From positions 261,901 through 325,900 of the forward strand of contig NZ_VFMY01000002.1 in NCBI RefSeq assembly GCF_006715305.1: a DNA stretch of 64,000 bases, read 5' to 3'. Shown here in pieces: positions 54,617 through 62,038 of this stretch (position 1 is its first letter; every line of letters starts with the position of its first letter). The DNA comes from Arthrobacter sp. SLBN-100. Lineage in GTDB: Bacteria; Actinomycetota; Actinomycetes; Actinomycetales; Micrococcaceae. A program made the position numbers and the translations under genes. A model generated the notes under the pieces. It was not told the origin of the DNA and ran no database searches. It saw nothing but the letters and a program-made list of their open reading frames with translations.

Positions 54617-55666
54617 ATGCGTGCAGTCATCTACAAGGGCCCCCAAGACATCGTGCTCGAGGAGCGGCCGATGCCGACGATCGGCCCCAAGGACGTCCTC
54701 GTGAAGAACATGCGCACGGGCATCTGCGGCACCGACACCAGTGCCTACATGCGTGGCGGCGATGACCTCTCGATCTTCCCCGGCAATGAGATCGGGCACG
54801 AGTTCGTGTCCGAGGTCGTCGAGGTCGGCGCCGAGGTCGACGACGAACGGATCACACCCGGCCTGCGGGTCTGGGTGGAGCCACTGAAGTCGAAGCGTCT
54901 CGGCGAGGGCCGGCCCCGCCTTGAGATCTCCACCTCGGCCGGCGGGATGTCGCAGTACATCTCGATCCATGATGCTGCCATCGACTACAACCTCTTCCCG
55001 CTGCCCGATGCCGTCTCGTGGGACCAAGGCGTCATCGTCGAGCCGTTCTCCGTCGCCAACCACGGCGTCAACATCGCCCGGCCCAAGCCCGGGGAACGAG
55101 CCCTGATCTACGGCGCCGGTGCCATCGGACTCGGCGTTCTGGCCAACCTTCGCGCCAAGGGCATCGAGGACGTCGTCGTCTGCGACGTCGTCCAGAAGCG
55201 GTTGGACGTGGTCGCGAAGATGGGCGGGATCCCCGTCGACGCCAACGAGATCCAGCCGCTCGAGTTCGTGCTCGATCGTTTCGGCTCGGTCGAGGACATG
55301 CTCGCCAACCCCAAGCCGGACGTCGACATGTTCTTCGACGCCGCCGGCGCCCCGCACGCGCTGCAGGACTACATCCGTGGCGGCAAGCCGGACTCGCGCA
55401 TGGTGGTCATCGCAGTTTCCGCCGCCACGAACACCGTCGAGATCCCGCAGTCGGCGTTCGTGATGTCAGAGCTGAACATTCTCGGCTCAATGGCCTTCAC
55501 CCCGACCGACATCAAGGAGGTCATCGACTACATCGCCACGGGCACGTACGACCCGACCCCCGTCATCACGCACCACTTCGCCCAGGAAGACGCAGCCAAG
55601 GCACTCGAGACCGCCGCCAAGAACAAGGACCAGACCATCAAGGTCGTCGTCGACGTCCATCCGTGA
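54617..55666 (+). CDS. Zinc-type medium-chain alcohol dehydrogenase
   Basis: A protein of 349 aa, with AAAGGAG eight bases before ATG 54617. Catalytic-zinc Cys in MRTGICGTDTSAYMRG and His-Glu in GNEIGHEFVSEVVEVG; NAD motif ERALIYGAGAIGLGVLANLRAKG. The usual four-Cys structural zinc lobe is replaced by PLKSKRLGEGRPRLEISTSAGGM, which is unusual. Likely oxidises a secondary alcohol, perhaps the product of the upstream hydrolase. A long, strong hairpin ends the operon. A truncated, frameshifted paralog is at 32206. Confidence 0.88.
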   Translation: MRAVIYKGPQDIVLEERPMPTIGPKDVLVKNMRTGICGTDTSAYMRGGDDLSIFPGNEIGHEFVSEVVEVGAEVDDERITPGLRVWVEPLKSKRLGEGRPRLEISTSAGGMSQYISIHDAAIDYNLFPLPDAVSWDQGVIVEPFSVANHGVNIARPKPGERALIYGAGAIGLGVLANLRAKGIEDVVVCDVVQKRLDVVAKMGGIPVDANEIQPLEFVLDRFGSVEDMLANPKPDVDMFFDAAGAPHALQDYIRGGKPDSRMVVIAVSAATNTVEIPQSAFVMSELNILGSMAFTPTDIKEVIDYIATGTYDPTPVITHHFAQEDAAKALETAAKNKDQTIKVVVDVHP

Positions 55667-55725
55667 CTCTGGTCGTCTACCCAAGCCCAAGGTGACTGCC
55701 GCAGCAGACACAAGGATGTCTACAG

Positions 55726-55767
55726 ACGACATCACCGACGACCACAGAGGGTCGTCGGTGATGTCGT
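55726..55767 (+). terminator. Strong hairpin with 18-bp perfect stem after the ADH gene
   Basis: Arms 55726-55743 and 55750-55767 are fully complementary with a 6-nt loop. It lies 60 bp after the ADH stop and just before the convergent DUF1330 gene, so it can serve as a bidirectional terminator. No clear U tract. Confidence 0.75.
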
Positions 55768-55788
55768 GGACAGGACTCGGGCGCCAGG

Positions 55789-56094
55789 TCAGACCTCGAA
55801 CGAAGGCACACCGATCATGCTGCCGCCCGACGTGAGGGTGCCGCGACGAAGCTCCTTCAGCGACTAGTAGTCCGGGTCATCGCAGAAGCTCCTGAACGCC
55901 TCTTCCGACGGAAACGTGAGGATCACGGCCGCCGGGCCCGGGGGTGTCCCCTCGATGGCCGCGGCGTCGGCTGCCGCAGCGACCTCACCTCCGTGTCTGG
56001 CAATGACCTCCATGGCTCCGGGGATGTAGTCCTGGCCGTAGCGGGCGGGATCCTCAAGCATGTGATTGACGATGGCGTAGTAGCTCACCGGCAT
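55789..56094 (-). pseudogene. DUF1330-family protein with an in-frame amber stop
   Basis: ATG 56094 starts MPVSYYAIVNHMLEDPARYGQDYIPGAMEVIARHGGE and runs to AFRSFCDDPDY, then TAG at 55866-55864. The same frame continues SLKELRRGTLTSGGSMIGVPSFEV and TGA at 55791-55789, which is the normal end of a DUF1330 ferredoxin-like alpha/beta barrel protein (about 100 aa). The amber codon removes the last 24 residues, including the end of the fold. Family function unknown, often linked to small aromatic or lactone chemistry. Its start abuts an IS1182 fragment. Confidence 0.75.
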
Positions 56095-56103
56095 ACACCA
56101 GCA

Positions 56104-56296
56104 CCGAGCCGATCACCGGCGCCGGACCTGAAGGCCGGCCCCGCCGCGACGGGAAGAGGTCCTCCATCATCGAATCCGGAAATAATCGTCCCCGATGCCT
56201 GGCCAGAAAAGCGAAGACGCTGCCCGAAGCCAATAAATCCCCGGCCAGCGCCTCCACATCCAAATACCCGCGTTGCGCGTCCTCGCGTCCCTGCAT
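56104..56296 (-). mobile_element. IS1182/IS5-like transposase N-terminal fragment
   Basis: ATG 56296 reads MQGREDAQRGYLDVEALAGDLLASGSVFAFLARHRGRLFPDSMMEDLFPSRRGRPSGPAPVIGSVLV, the N-terminal helical domain of IS1182-type transposases, then breaks at about 56100 directly before the DUF1330 start. No catalytic core remains. Confidence 0.7.
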
Positions 56297-56475
56297 AAAT
56301 CCAGTCTTAACCACCAGCCGCACGAGTCCAGCCGACGCGCCCACCTGCGATTAATTCAGCAGTCTCCCAGTGAGGCTTCGCCTCTGACCGCCGAGGTGGG
56401 TGGTTGGCTGCCGCTGATGACGCCCCGTCCGGTGCGGTGCATTCTGAAGGTATCGGAGGCTTGTTGAGGGAATGC

Positions 56476-58092
56476 GTGATTGTGGTGCTTAATGTCAATG
56501 ACGTCCTCGAAGGCCACGTCGCCCTGGATGTTCAGTGCCTGGACCGGATCTATCTCAACGGCTACGTCCCGACCCTGCAGGTCGGCGGTCAGGTCGTTTC
56601 GTTCATGACCAGGCATCTGGGCTATCGGATCCCTTCCCCTGCGATCCTGGAAAAGATCGGAACCGCCTTTCGGCGTTCGGTGAATTCCTTCGCCGAGGCC
56701 AACCACATTCCGTTGATCCGCTTCGCCAAGGACGACCGTAAGATTGACGTGATGCGACGCTATATGCGGGTGCAGGAAAGGGTTGGCCGGTCCGGAGTCG
56801 TCGCGATCGGGGTAGCCCAGGAGTACCAGAATGTCTTCGCCTCCACCCAACGCCAGGGCACCAACGGAATCCCGTGCTTTGGCTTCCATAAGGCAGACCG
56901 GCGGGTGACGTGTTTCTACTTCTATCTCTGGGATACCGACTTCGGTCCTGCGTTCATCAAGATCTGCGCGTACTTCCCGTACCCGATCAAGGTCTGGATC
57001 AACGGCCACGAGTGGGCCAAGCGCCAGGCCACACACGCGGGAATCGCTTTCACCGAACTCTCCAACGGATTCGCGGCCTGCGAGGATCCCCGGTCGCTGC
57101 AGGAGATCTGTGACCGGCTCGGCCCGGGCACCATCGAGGTTTTCTTCCAACGCTGGCTCGCCGTGCTGCCCTTGCCGCTGACCGATCACGACGCGGACGC
57201 CGGTTACTGGTGGGAGCTGTCCATGCGCCAAGTCGAAATCTCCCGGACCTTGGTCTTTGACGCGCCCCGCCGCGCCCGCGGCTTCTTTGAGGCACTCGTG
57301 GCGGACAATCTCGATATCGGCCGGCCCGACAGCGTCGAACTGATCTTCACTGGCCATGCGCCCCACAGCCGTCCCGGCCGCCCGCCCGACCCCGGACTCT
57401 GCAAGACAAAAATTGTCACCCGGGATACCGATGTCACCGTCAACGCGTTCTACAAGCACTCCCGGATCAAGCAATACCTCAAGGACGGCCGTGCGTTGCG
57501 GATCGAAACCGTCGTGAACTCGCCCGATGACCTACGCTGCCACCGCCGCCTGGAACACCTCGGTGAATTGCAGACCAAAGCCCGTGACATCAACCGCAGA
57601 CTGCTCGATACTGAACGTGTCGGGCAGGGTTGTGTCCTTGCGAGCCCAGCCTTTGAGCGGGTCGCGCTCCCCACACTTACAGCGGACGGGAAGAGGGCTC
57701 CGGCCTTGCGGTTCGGTGACCCCCGGGTCATGGCCCTGCTCGGCGCCTTATGTGTCAGCCTTACCGCCCTCGGATTCACCCATCGGAGCCTGCGTGCCCG
57801 GGTGAACCATCTGCTGGGCATCGGATACAGCACCAATCAAATGAGCTACGACCTTGCGAGGCTGCGCCGCAACGGACTCATAGAACGACGCCCACACACC
57901 AACACATACACCCTCACCGCTGACGGACTACGTGTCGCACTGTTCTATACCAAGGTCCACAACCGGCTCCTGCGCCCCCTCCTCGCAGCCGACAAAGCCC
58001 CCGCACCAGCACCACTGCGCCAAGCCCTGGCAGCCATCGACCACCACGTCAACGGCTACATCGACAACGCCCGGATGAAAAACACTGCCTGA
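56476..58092 (+). CDS. Large conserved-looking protein of unknown function with C-terminal winged helix
   Basis: A protein of 538 aa from GTG 56476 (GAGGG five bases upstream). N-terminal part: VLNVNDVLEGHVALDVQCLDRIYLNGYVPTLQVGGQVVSFM, then EANHIPLIRFAKDDRKIDVMRRYM, CFYFYLWDTDFGPAFIKICAYFPYPIKVWINGHEWAKRQA, and TDVTVNAFYKHSRIKQYLKDGRALRIETVVN. The C-terminal 120 residues hold a winged-helix-like segment (STNQMSYDLARLRRNGLIERRPHTNTYTLTADGLRVA). I recall similar proteins scattered in actinobacterial accessory DNA, which suggests a mobile-element role, but I cannot name a catalytic motif. It separates an IS1182 fragment from an E1beta fragment. Intact frame. Confidence 0.65.
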   Translation: MIVVLNVNDVLEGHVALDVQCLDRIYLNGYVPTLQVGGQVVSFMTRHLGYRIPSPAILEKIGTAFRRSVNSFAEANHIPLIRFAKDDRKIDVMRRYMRVQERVGRSGVVAIGVAQEYQNVFASTQRQGTNGIPCFGFHKADRRVTCFYFYLWDTDFGPAFIKICAYFPYPIKVWINGHEWAKRQATHAGIAFTELSNGFAACEDPRSLQEICDRLGPGTIEVFFQRWLAVLPLPLTDHDADAGYWWELSMRQVEISRTLVFDAPRRARGFFEALVADNLDIGRPDSVELIFTGHAPHSRPGRPPDPGLCKTKIVTRDTDVTVNAFYKHSRIKQYLKDGRALRIETVVNSPDDLRCHRRLEHLGELQTKARDINRRLLDTERVGQGCVLASPAFERVALPTLTADGKRAPALRFGDPRVMALLGALCVSLTALGFTHRSLRARVNHLLGIGYSTNQMSYDLARLRRNGLIERRPHTNTYTLTADGLRVALFYTKVHNRLLRPLLAADKAPAPAPLRQALAAIDHHVNGYIDNARMKNTA

Positions 58093-58132
58093 AACTCAAG
58101 ACAAAGATCAAAGTTCTGACCACCAAGGAACG

Positions 58133-58548
58133 CTAGCCGCGTAGCGGCTCGAGGAAGAGCACGGGGTCCTCGTCCCGGATGGCAGCGAGAAGCATGCCCT
58201 TGGCGTCGTGCGCCGTAGCTGGAGCGACGACCTTGAGCCCGGGGACGTTTGCATACATCGACTCGTAGGCATCGCTGTGGATCTCCAGCGCACGCACGCC
58301 ACCCCGAACGGCGCACGTATCGTGACCGGTGCGGTGAGCCTGCCTTGGGACCGGAAGCGGAGGCGGGCCCGCTGGTGGGCCACTTGGTGGAAGGCGAGAT
58401 GGCCGAACCCGAGGAACTGCAGCTCGGCGACCGGCACCATTCCGGATGCGGCCAGACCCACAGAGGATCCAATGATCGAGGCCTCTGCGATCGGTGTATC
58501 ACCACCCGTTCGGCGCCGAATCGTTCGAGGAGACCTTCGGTGGCTCTG
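58133..58548 (-). pseudogene. E1 beta remnant of a second 2-oxo acid dehydrogenase
   Basis: Minus-strand pieces ATEGLLERFGAERVV, then [65 protein letters not shown] and, after another shift, [31 protein letters not shown] to FLEPLRG, parallel the E1beta at 42391-43371. Both ends are missing: a transposase fragment on one side, the 538-aa gene on the other. Two frameshifts. Inactive duplicate. Confidence 0.85.
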
Positions 58549-58559
58549 AGATGGTTTCT

Positions 58560-58728
58560 GCGGCAGCCACTCGTCCAGCGATGGCGGAACCAACATCACC
58601 GCGTCGGGTTCAAAGGCCTTGAACCGCTTGTTCAGCCCGGCGCCGGTCTCCACGATGCCGTCCTCAGGACGCTCCACACGCTCCACGAGTGCCTCATCAA
58701 ACAATCCATCCTGGAAATCCGCGTTCAT
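58560..58728 (-). mobile_element. Transposase N-terminal fragment (IS1182/IS5-like)
   Basis: ATG 58728 reads MNADFQDGLFDEALVERVERPEDGIVETGAGLNKRFKAFEPDAVMLVPPSLDEWLP. The FEPD...LVPPSLDEWLP stretch is the conserved start of IS1182/IS5-group transposases. It runs directly into the E1beta remnant. Confidence 0.55.
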
Positions 58729-58799
58729 CTCCCGATTCTTCCAGCCACCGGTCCCGCATCCCAGTCAATCGACCGGTGTTTTAAAAACCCGGGCCGACT

Positions 58800-58919
58800 A
58801 CTGACCGACGCTCCTAGCACTCGAGCCCCGCGGTTTGCACAGATCACCGCGGGGCTGAGGCCGCCTGCACCCGTGCCGGCGATGACGACGTCGAAGACCT
58901 CGTCCCACTTATCAGCCAT
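58800..58919 (-). pseudogene. N-terminal remnant of FAD-dependent dehydrogenase (copy 3)
   Basis: ATG 58919 gives MADKWDEVFDVVIAGTGAGGLSPAVICANRGARVL, the FAD motif of the same family as the intact gene at 35084-36736 (WDEIYDVVVAGTGAGGLAAAVIAASRGAKVL). It ends after about 36 codons in foreign sequence. Lies 75 bp downstream of the intact SnoaL-like gene, preserving the ancestral gene order. Confidence 0.8.
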
Positions 58920-58993
58920 TTCATTCGTCACTCGAAAACTTGCTTTTGGCCGGCACATTCGAATCCTGAACGAACTGACCCAGTTGGCAGTAA

Positions 58994-59386
58994 TTACGCT
59001 GCGGGTGAAGACTTGCTGGTGTCTACATAGACGCGCCAGGAGACCATGAGGCCGTCGTTTGCGTATTCGGAGATCGAGCATCCCTTCGTTTCCAGGCGAG
59101 TGCCGTCATGGAAGGTGTACACGACGGTGACCTCGCTGACGGTCGTCCGCTTGTCCCCATCGACAAGAATGTTGTCCAGTCGGTGCTCGACCGACCGGAA
59201 CCCGGACTTCCACCCTTTGACCATTTCGGCAATACCGGCGGGTGTAGAGACAGGAGGAAAGTCGTTGAACGCAAAAGACGCCGTCGACGCTAACATTCGA
59301 TCGAACACATCGTCGGCGCCCGCGTCGACGTCGCGGTAGAACGCACTGGTCAGCTCTTCGAAATTCGTTGTGGTAGAGAACATCAT
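58994..59386 (-). CDS. SnoaL/NTF2-like small protein
   Basis: A protein of 130 aa from ATG 59386 (AGGAG four bases upstream). FEELTSAFYRDVDAGADDVFDRMLASTASFAFNDFPPVSTPAGIAEMVKGWKSGFRSVEHRLDNILVDGDKRTTVSEVTVVYTFHDGTRLETKGCSISEYANDGLMVSWRVYVDTS, a cone-shaped alpha/beta barrel fold used by SnoaL cyclases, ketosteroid isomerases and limonene-epoxide hydrolases. Only intact copy of three; the others are C-terminal scraps at 4330 and 36824. Always placed ahead of the FAD dehydrogenase, so the two enzymes likely act in sequence, for example isomerisation then dehydrogenation. Confidence 0.78.
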   Translation of the reverse strand: MMFSTTTNFEELTSAFYRDVDAGADDVFDRMLASTASFAFNDFPPVSTPAGIAEMVKGWKSGFRSVEHRLDNILVDGDKRTTVSEVTVVYTFHDGTRLETKGCSISEYANDGLMVSWRVYVDTSKSSPAA

Positions 59387-59670
59387 TACTCCTGATTTGG
59401 GCTTTGATAGAACCAGAGGGCATGCGGCGCCAGACCGGGCGGGAGGACAATAGGCATGTCGCCGCTCACCTGTCGGATGGCCGCACCTTACGCGAAACAC
59501 ACTCCACCCACCCCGCTCCAGATGGAGTGTGAGCTACGCAACAGGCCGCAAATGAAGCATCGCCGGCTTCGTTATTAATGTCAACCGTCTTGACGGCACT
59601 CAAGGCGGTGCATCACGCTGAGCAAACTCTGCGGGCCGAATTTGAACCGCCGAAAACCACTGGGGACATT
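59387..59670. other. Divergent promoter region, no gene supported
   Basis: Between the SnoaL gene and a plus-strand remnant. No clear operator found. Confidence 0.35.
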
Positions 59671-59721
59671 ATGCTTCTCAATCAAGTGGCCCTATGTGGA
59701 CGGACTCTCCTCGGTCATCGA
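59671..59721 (+). pseudogene. N-terminal remnant of the two-domain VOC gene
   Basis: ATG 59671 gives MLLNQVALCGRTLLGHR, matching the start of the VOC protein at 3211-4170 (MLINQIALSGRASLADV). Similarity ends after about 17 codons. Confidence 0.55.
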
Positions 59722-59839
59722 AAGGTACTTTCGCAGCCGTGGGGGCGCTGATGAGTAGACGGCCCGTCGCACGCCCTGGAATAGCAGTACACGAAGACCT
59801 CCAATCTGGCAACCCTCTTGTTGGCTGATCAAATCTCCC

Positions 59840-60081
59840 CGCGGCTTTGCCCAGCGACACCTCGGAGAGTTCGCATCCGCCGAAGCGCGGATGGCGCTCC
59901 TGCGCGGCACTCTGCGTAGCTACCTCACCCATGAGCGCAGTGTGACCCAAGCGGCGGAGGAGCAATATTTCGCGGAATACGGAGACATACCGAGTCCAAC
60001 AGGCCTTTCGACTCGCTCGCGCAGAACGCGACAGCTCCCACGCTGCACATTCAGGCGGCACTCACGATCATCGACTGATCG
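59840..60081 (+). pseudogene. C-terminal remnant of PucR-family regulator
   Basis: The frame gives QRHLGEFASAEARMALLRGTLRSYLTHERSVTQAAEEQYF, then after a shift YRVQQAFRLARAERDSSHAAHIQAALTIID and a stop. It aligns with the HTH end of the intact PucR at 48875-50137 (QLHLGELAAEDQRTSVLRDTLRSYLKHQRSVIQVAKEQHIS...). N-terminal domains missing. A second, dead copy of the regulator. Confidence 0.8.
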
Positions 60082-60381
60082 GACCAGTAGAACCATTGGG
60101 GTGCCAGCCCTCATGGGCGGAGCTGGTACGTCAGCACAGTCCGCAGGGCAGGTATTAGGTCACAGCCCATAGCGATTGCCCTCTAATCGAGTCACGATAG
60201 ATCCAGCGGTTTCGCCGCACGATGAGCCCGAACTCGGAATTCGCCGAGTCCGGGCCTTCCCGGCCTAACCTACTGTGCAACAGCGGTTTTCGACCCTCCG
60301 AGCAACGACAGGGCGATGTGGCCCACGCCGTCGTGACATCAACATCTGGGTGCAGTCTGGCCACAGTAAGGATCAATACAC
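60082..60381. other. Intergenic, nothing identified
   Basis: About 300 bp without a supported gene between the PucR and ferredoxin remnants. Confidence 0.4.
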
Positions 60382-60716
60382 ATGTCTACCGATATCGAAG
60401 TACACAACGCGAAGAAATCGGACCTCGACCAGCAGAGTTTCGACGACGCTGTGCGGCTGGTCGGGCGACGACTCCTTCATCCGAGGCGGCGACACCGTCG
60501 CCGTTCCGGCCGACAAATCGATCCTCGCACTCTCCACGACGCGGGCCTCGCGCTCCTGTTCGCCTGCAATGAGGGCATCTGCGGAAGCTGTAAAACGCGG
60601 GCCCTCTCAGGTACCCCCCATGACAACGATTCCCTGACCCCGAAGAACAAGAGAGCGGCGACATCCTGATGATTTGCGTCGCGCACAGTTTCCGACCGCC
60701 TGGTCCTCGACTGCTA
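60382..60716 (+). pseudogene. 2Fe-2S ferredoxin, multiple frameshifts
   Basis: ATG 60382 starts MSTDIEVHNAKKSDLDQQ. Successive frames give FIRGGDTVAVPADKSILAL, then LHDAGLALLFACNEGICGSCKTRALSGTPHDNDS with the CxxxxCxxC cluster ligands, then ICVAHS and SDRLVLDC before a stop. This is the C-terminal ferredoxin domain typical of phthalate-dioxygenase-type reductases or a free ferredoxin. At least three shifts. A trace of a Rieske-type oxygenase electron chain that is no longer present. Confidence 0.7.
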
Positions 60717-60822
60717 AGTGCGTTAGTGCACCGAACCCAGCCCCACCGACGCTCCTGAATCAGACGGCTGCACCCGCGTTCGGCCCCGACTCCGGTGCCC
60801 ACGACATGAAGAAAGTCATACT

Positions 60823-62031
60823 ATGCCTCACGATGTCCTCATTTTCGACGCCTTGCGCACACCACGTGGTCGCGCCCGCAACGGCTCACTCCATTCGGTC
60901 AAGCCGGTAACACTGACCACTGGCCTGCTGGATGCGACATTGAGTCGGAACCCGCAACTCGACCCGACCCGCATCGACGATCTGATCCTGGGGTGCGTCA
61001 GCCCGCTGAGGGATCAAGGCGCCGACATCGCTCGAACTGCAGTACTGGCTGCAGGTCTGCCGGAGACGATTGCCGGGGTACAGATGAACCGCTTCTGCGC
61101 ATCAGGCCTCGAAGCTGTCAACACCGCGGCACAGAAAATCGCCTCAGGATGGGAGTCTCTGGTGCTGGCGGGCGGCGTAGAGAGCATGACCCGCGTCCCG
61201 ATGAGCTCGGACGGAGGCGCATGGGCCAACGATCCCGAGACCAATCTGGCCACCGGATTCGTCCCGCAGGGAATCGGCGCCGACCTCATCGCCACCCTCG
61301 CCGGATGGGGCAGGCATGATGTCGACGCATTCGCCGTCGAATCACAGACGAGAGCCGCCAAGGCGTGGGCCGACAGCGCGTTCAACAAGAGCATCGTCCC
61401 TGTGCGCGACCGCAACGGGGTCGTCATTCTCGACAAGGACGAGCACATGCGACCGGACACGACGATAGACGATCTCGCACGTCTCAAACCTGCCTTCGCC
61501 AATATGGGCGCGGCCGGATTCGATGCCGTGGCCCTTCAGAAGTACCACTGGCTCGAAAATATCGACCACATGCACACAGGCGGCAACTCGTCGGGCATCG
61601 TCGACGGTGCTGCACTCGTGGTATTGGGCAACGACTCCATCGCTCGAGAGCTAGGTTTGCGCCCGCGCGGCCGGATCGTCTCCACCGCCGTTACCGGGTC
61701 GGATCCCACGCTCATGCTAACCGGTCCCGCACCCGCCAGCCGCAAGGCCCTCGCCGCGGCAGCTCTTCGTCCGGAGGACATCGACCTGTGGGAGATCAAC
61801 GAGGCCTTTGCATCGGTTGCACTTAGGTTCATGCAAGACATGGATATCTCCCATGAGCAGGTCAACGTCAACGGGGGCGCTATCGCGCTCGGCCATCCAT
61901 TGGGCGCCACCGGGGCGATGCTCGTCGGGACAATCCTCGACGAACTCGAGCGTCGTGATCTGCACCGTGGTTTGGTAACCCTTTGTGTGGGCGGCGGTAT
62001 GGGCATCGCAACAATCATCGAACGGATTTGA
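60823..62031 (+). CDS. Acetyl-CoA acyltransferase (thiolase)
   Basis: A protein of 402 aa with the acylated Cys in [34 protein letters not shown] (about 88), [24 protein letters not shown], catalytic His in [17 protein letters not shown] (about 355) and the second Cys in [13 protein letters not shown] (about 387). Degradative thiolase of FadA/FadI type that cleaves 3-oxoacyl-CoA. A beta-oxidation multienzyme gene starts 7 bp later, the normal fadAB-like pair. A frameshifted ferredoxin precedes it. Confidence 0.9.
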   Translation: MPHDVLIFDALRTPRGRARNGSLHSVKPVTLTTGLLDATLSRNPQLDPTRIDDLILGCVSPLRDQGADIARTAVLAAGLPETIAGVQMNRFCASGLEAVNTAAQKIASGWESLVLAGGVESMTRVPMSSDGGAWANDPETNLATGFVPQGIGADLIATLAGWGRHDVDAFAVESQTRAAKAWADSAFNKSIVPVRDRNGVVILDKDEHMRPDTTIDDLARLKPAFANMGAAGFDAVALQKYHWLENIDHMHTGGNSSGIVDGAALVVLGNDSIARELGLRPRGRIVSTAVTGSDPTLMLTGPAPASRKALAAAALRPEDIDLWEINEAFASVALRFMQDMDISHEQVNVNGGAIALGHPLGATGAMLVGTILDELERRDLHRGLVTLCVGGGMGIATIIERI

Positions 62032-62038
62032 GGACAGC

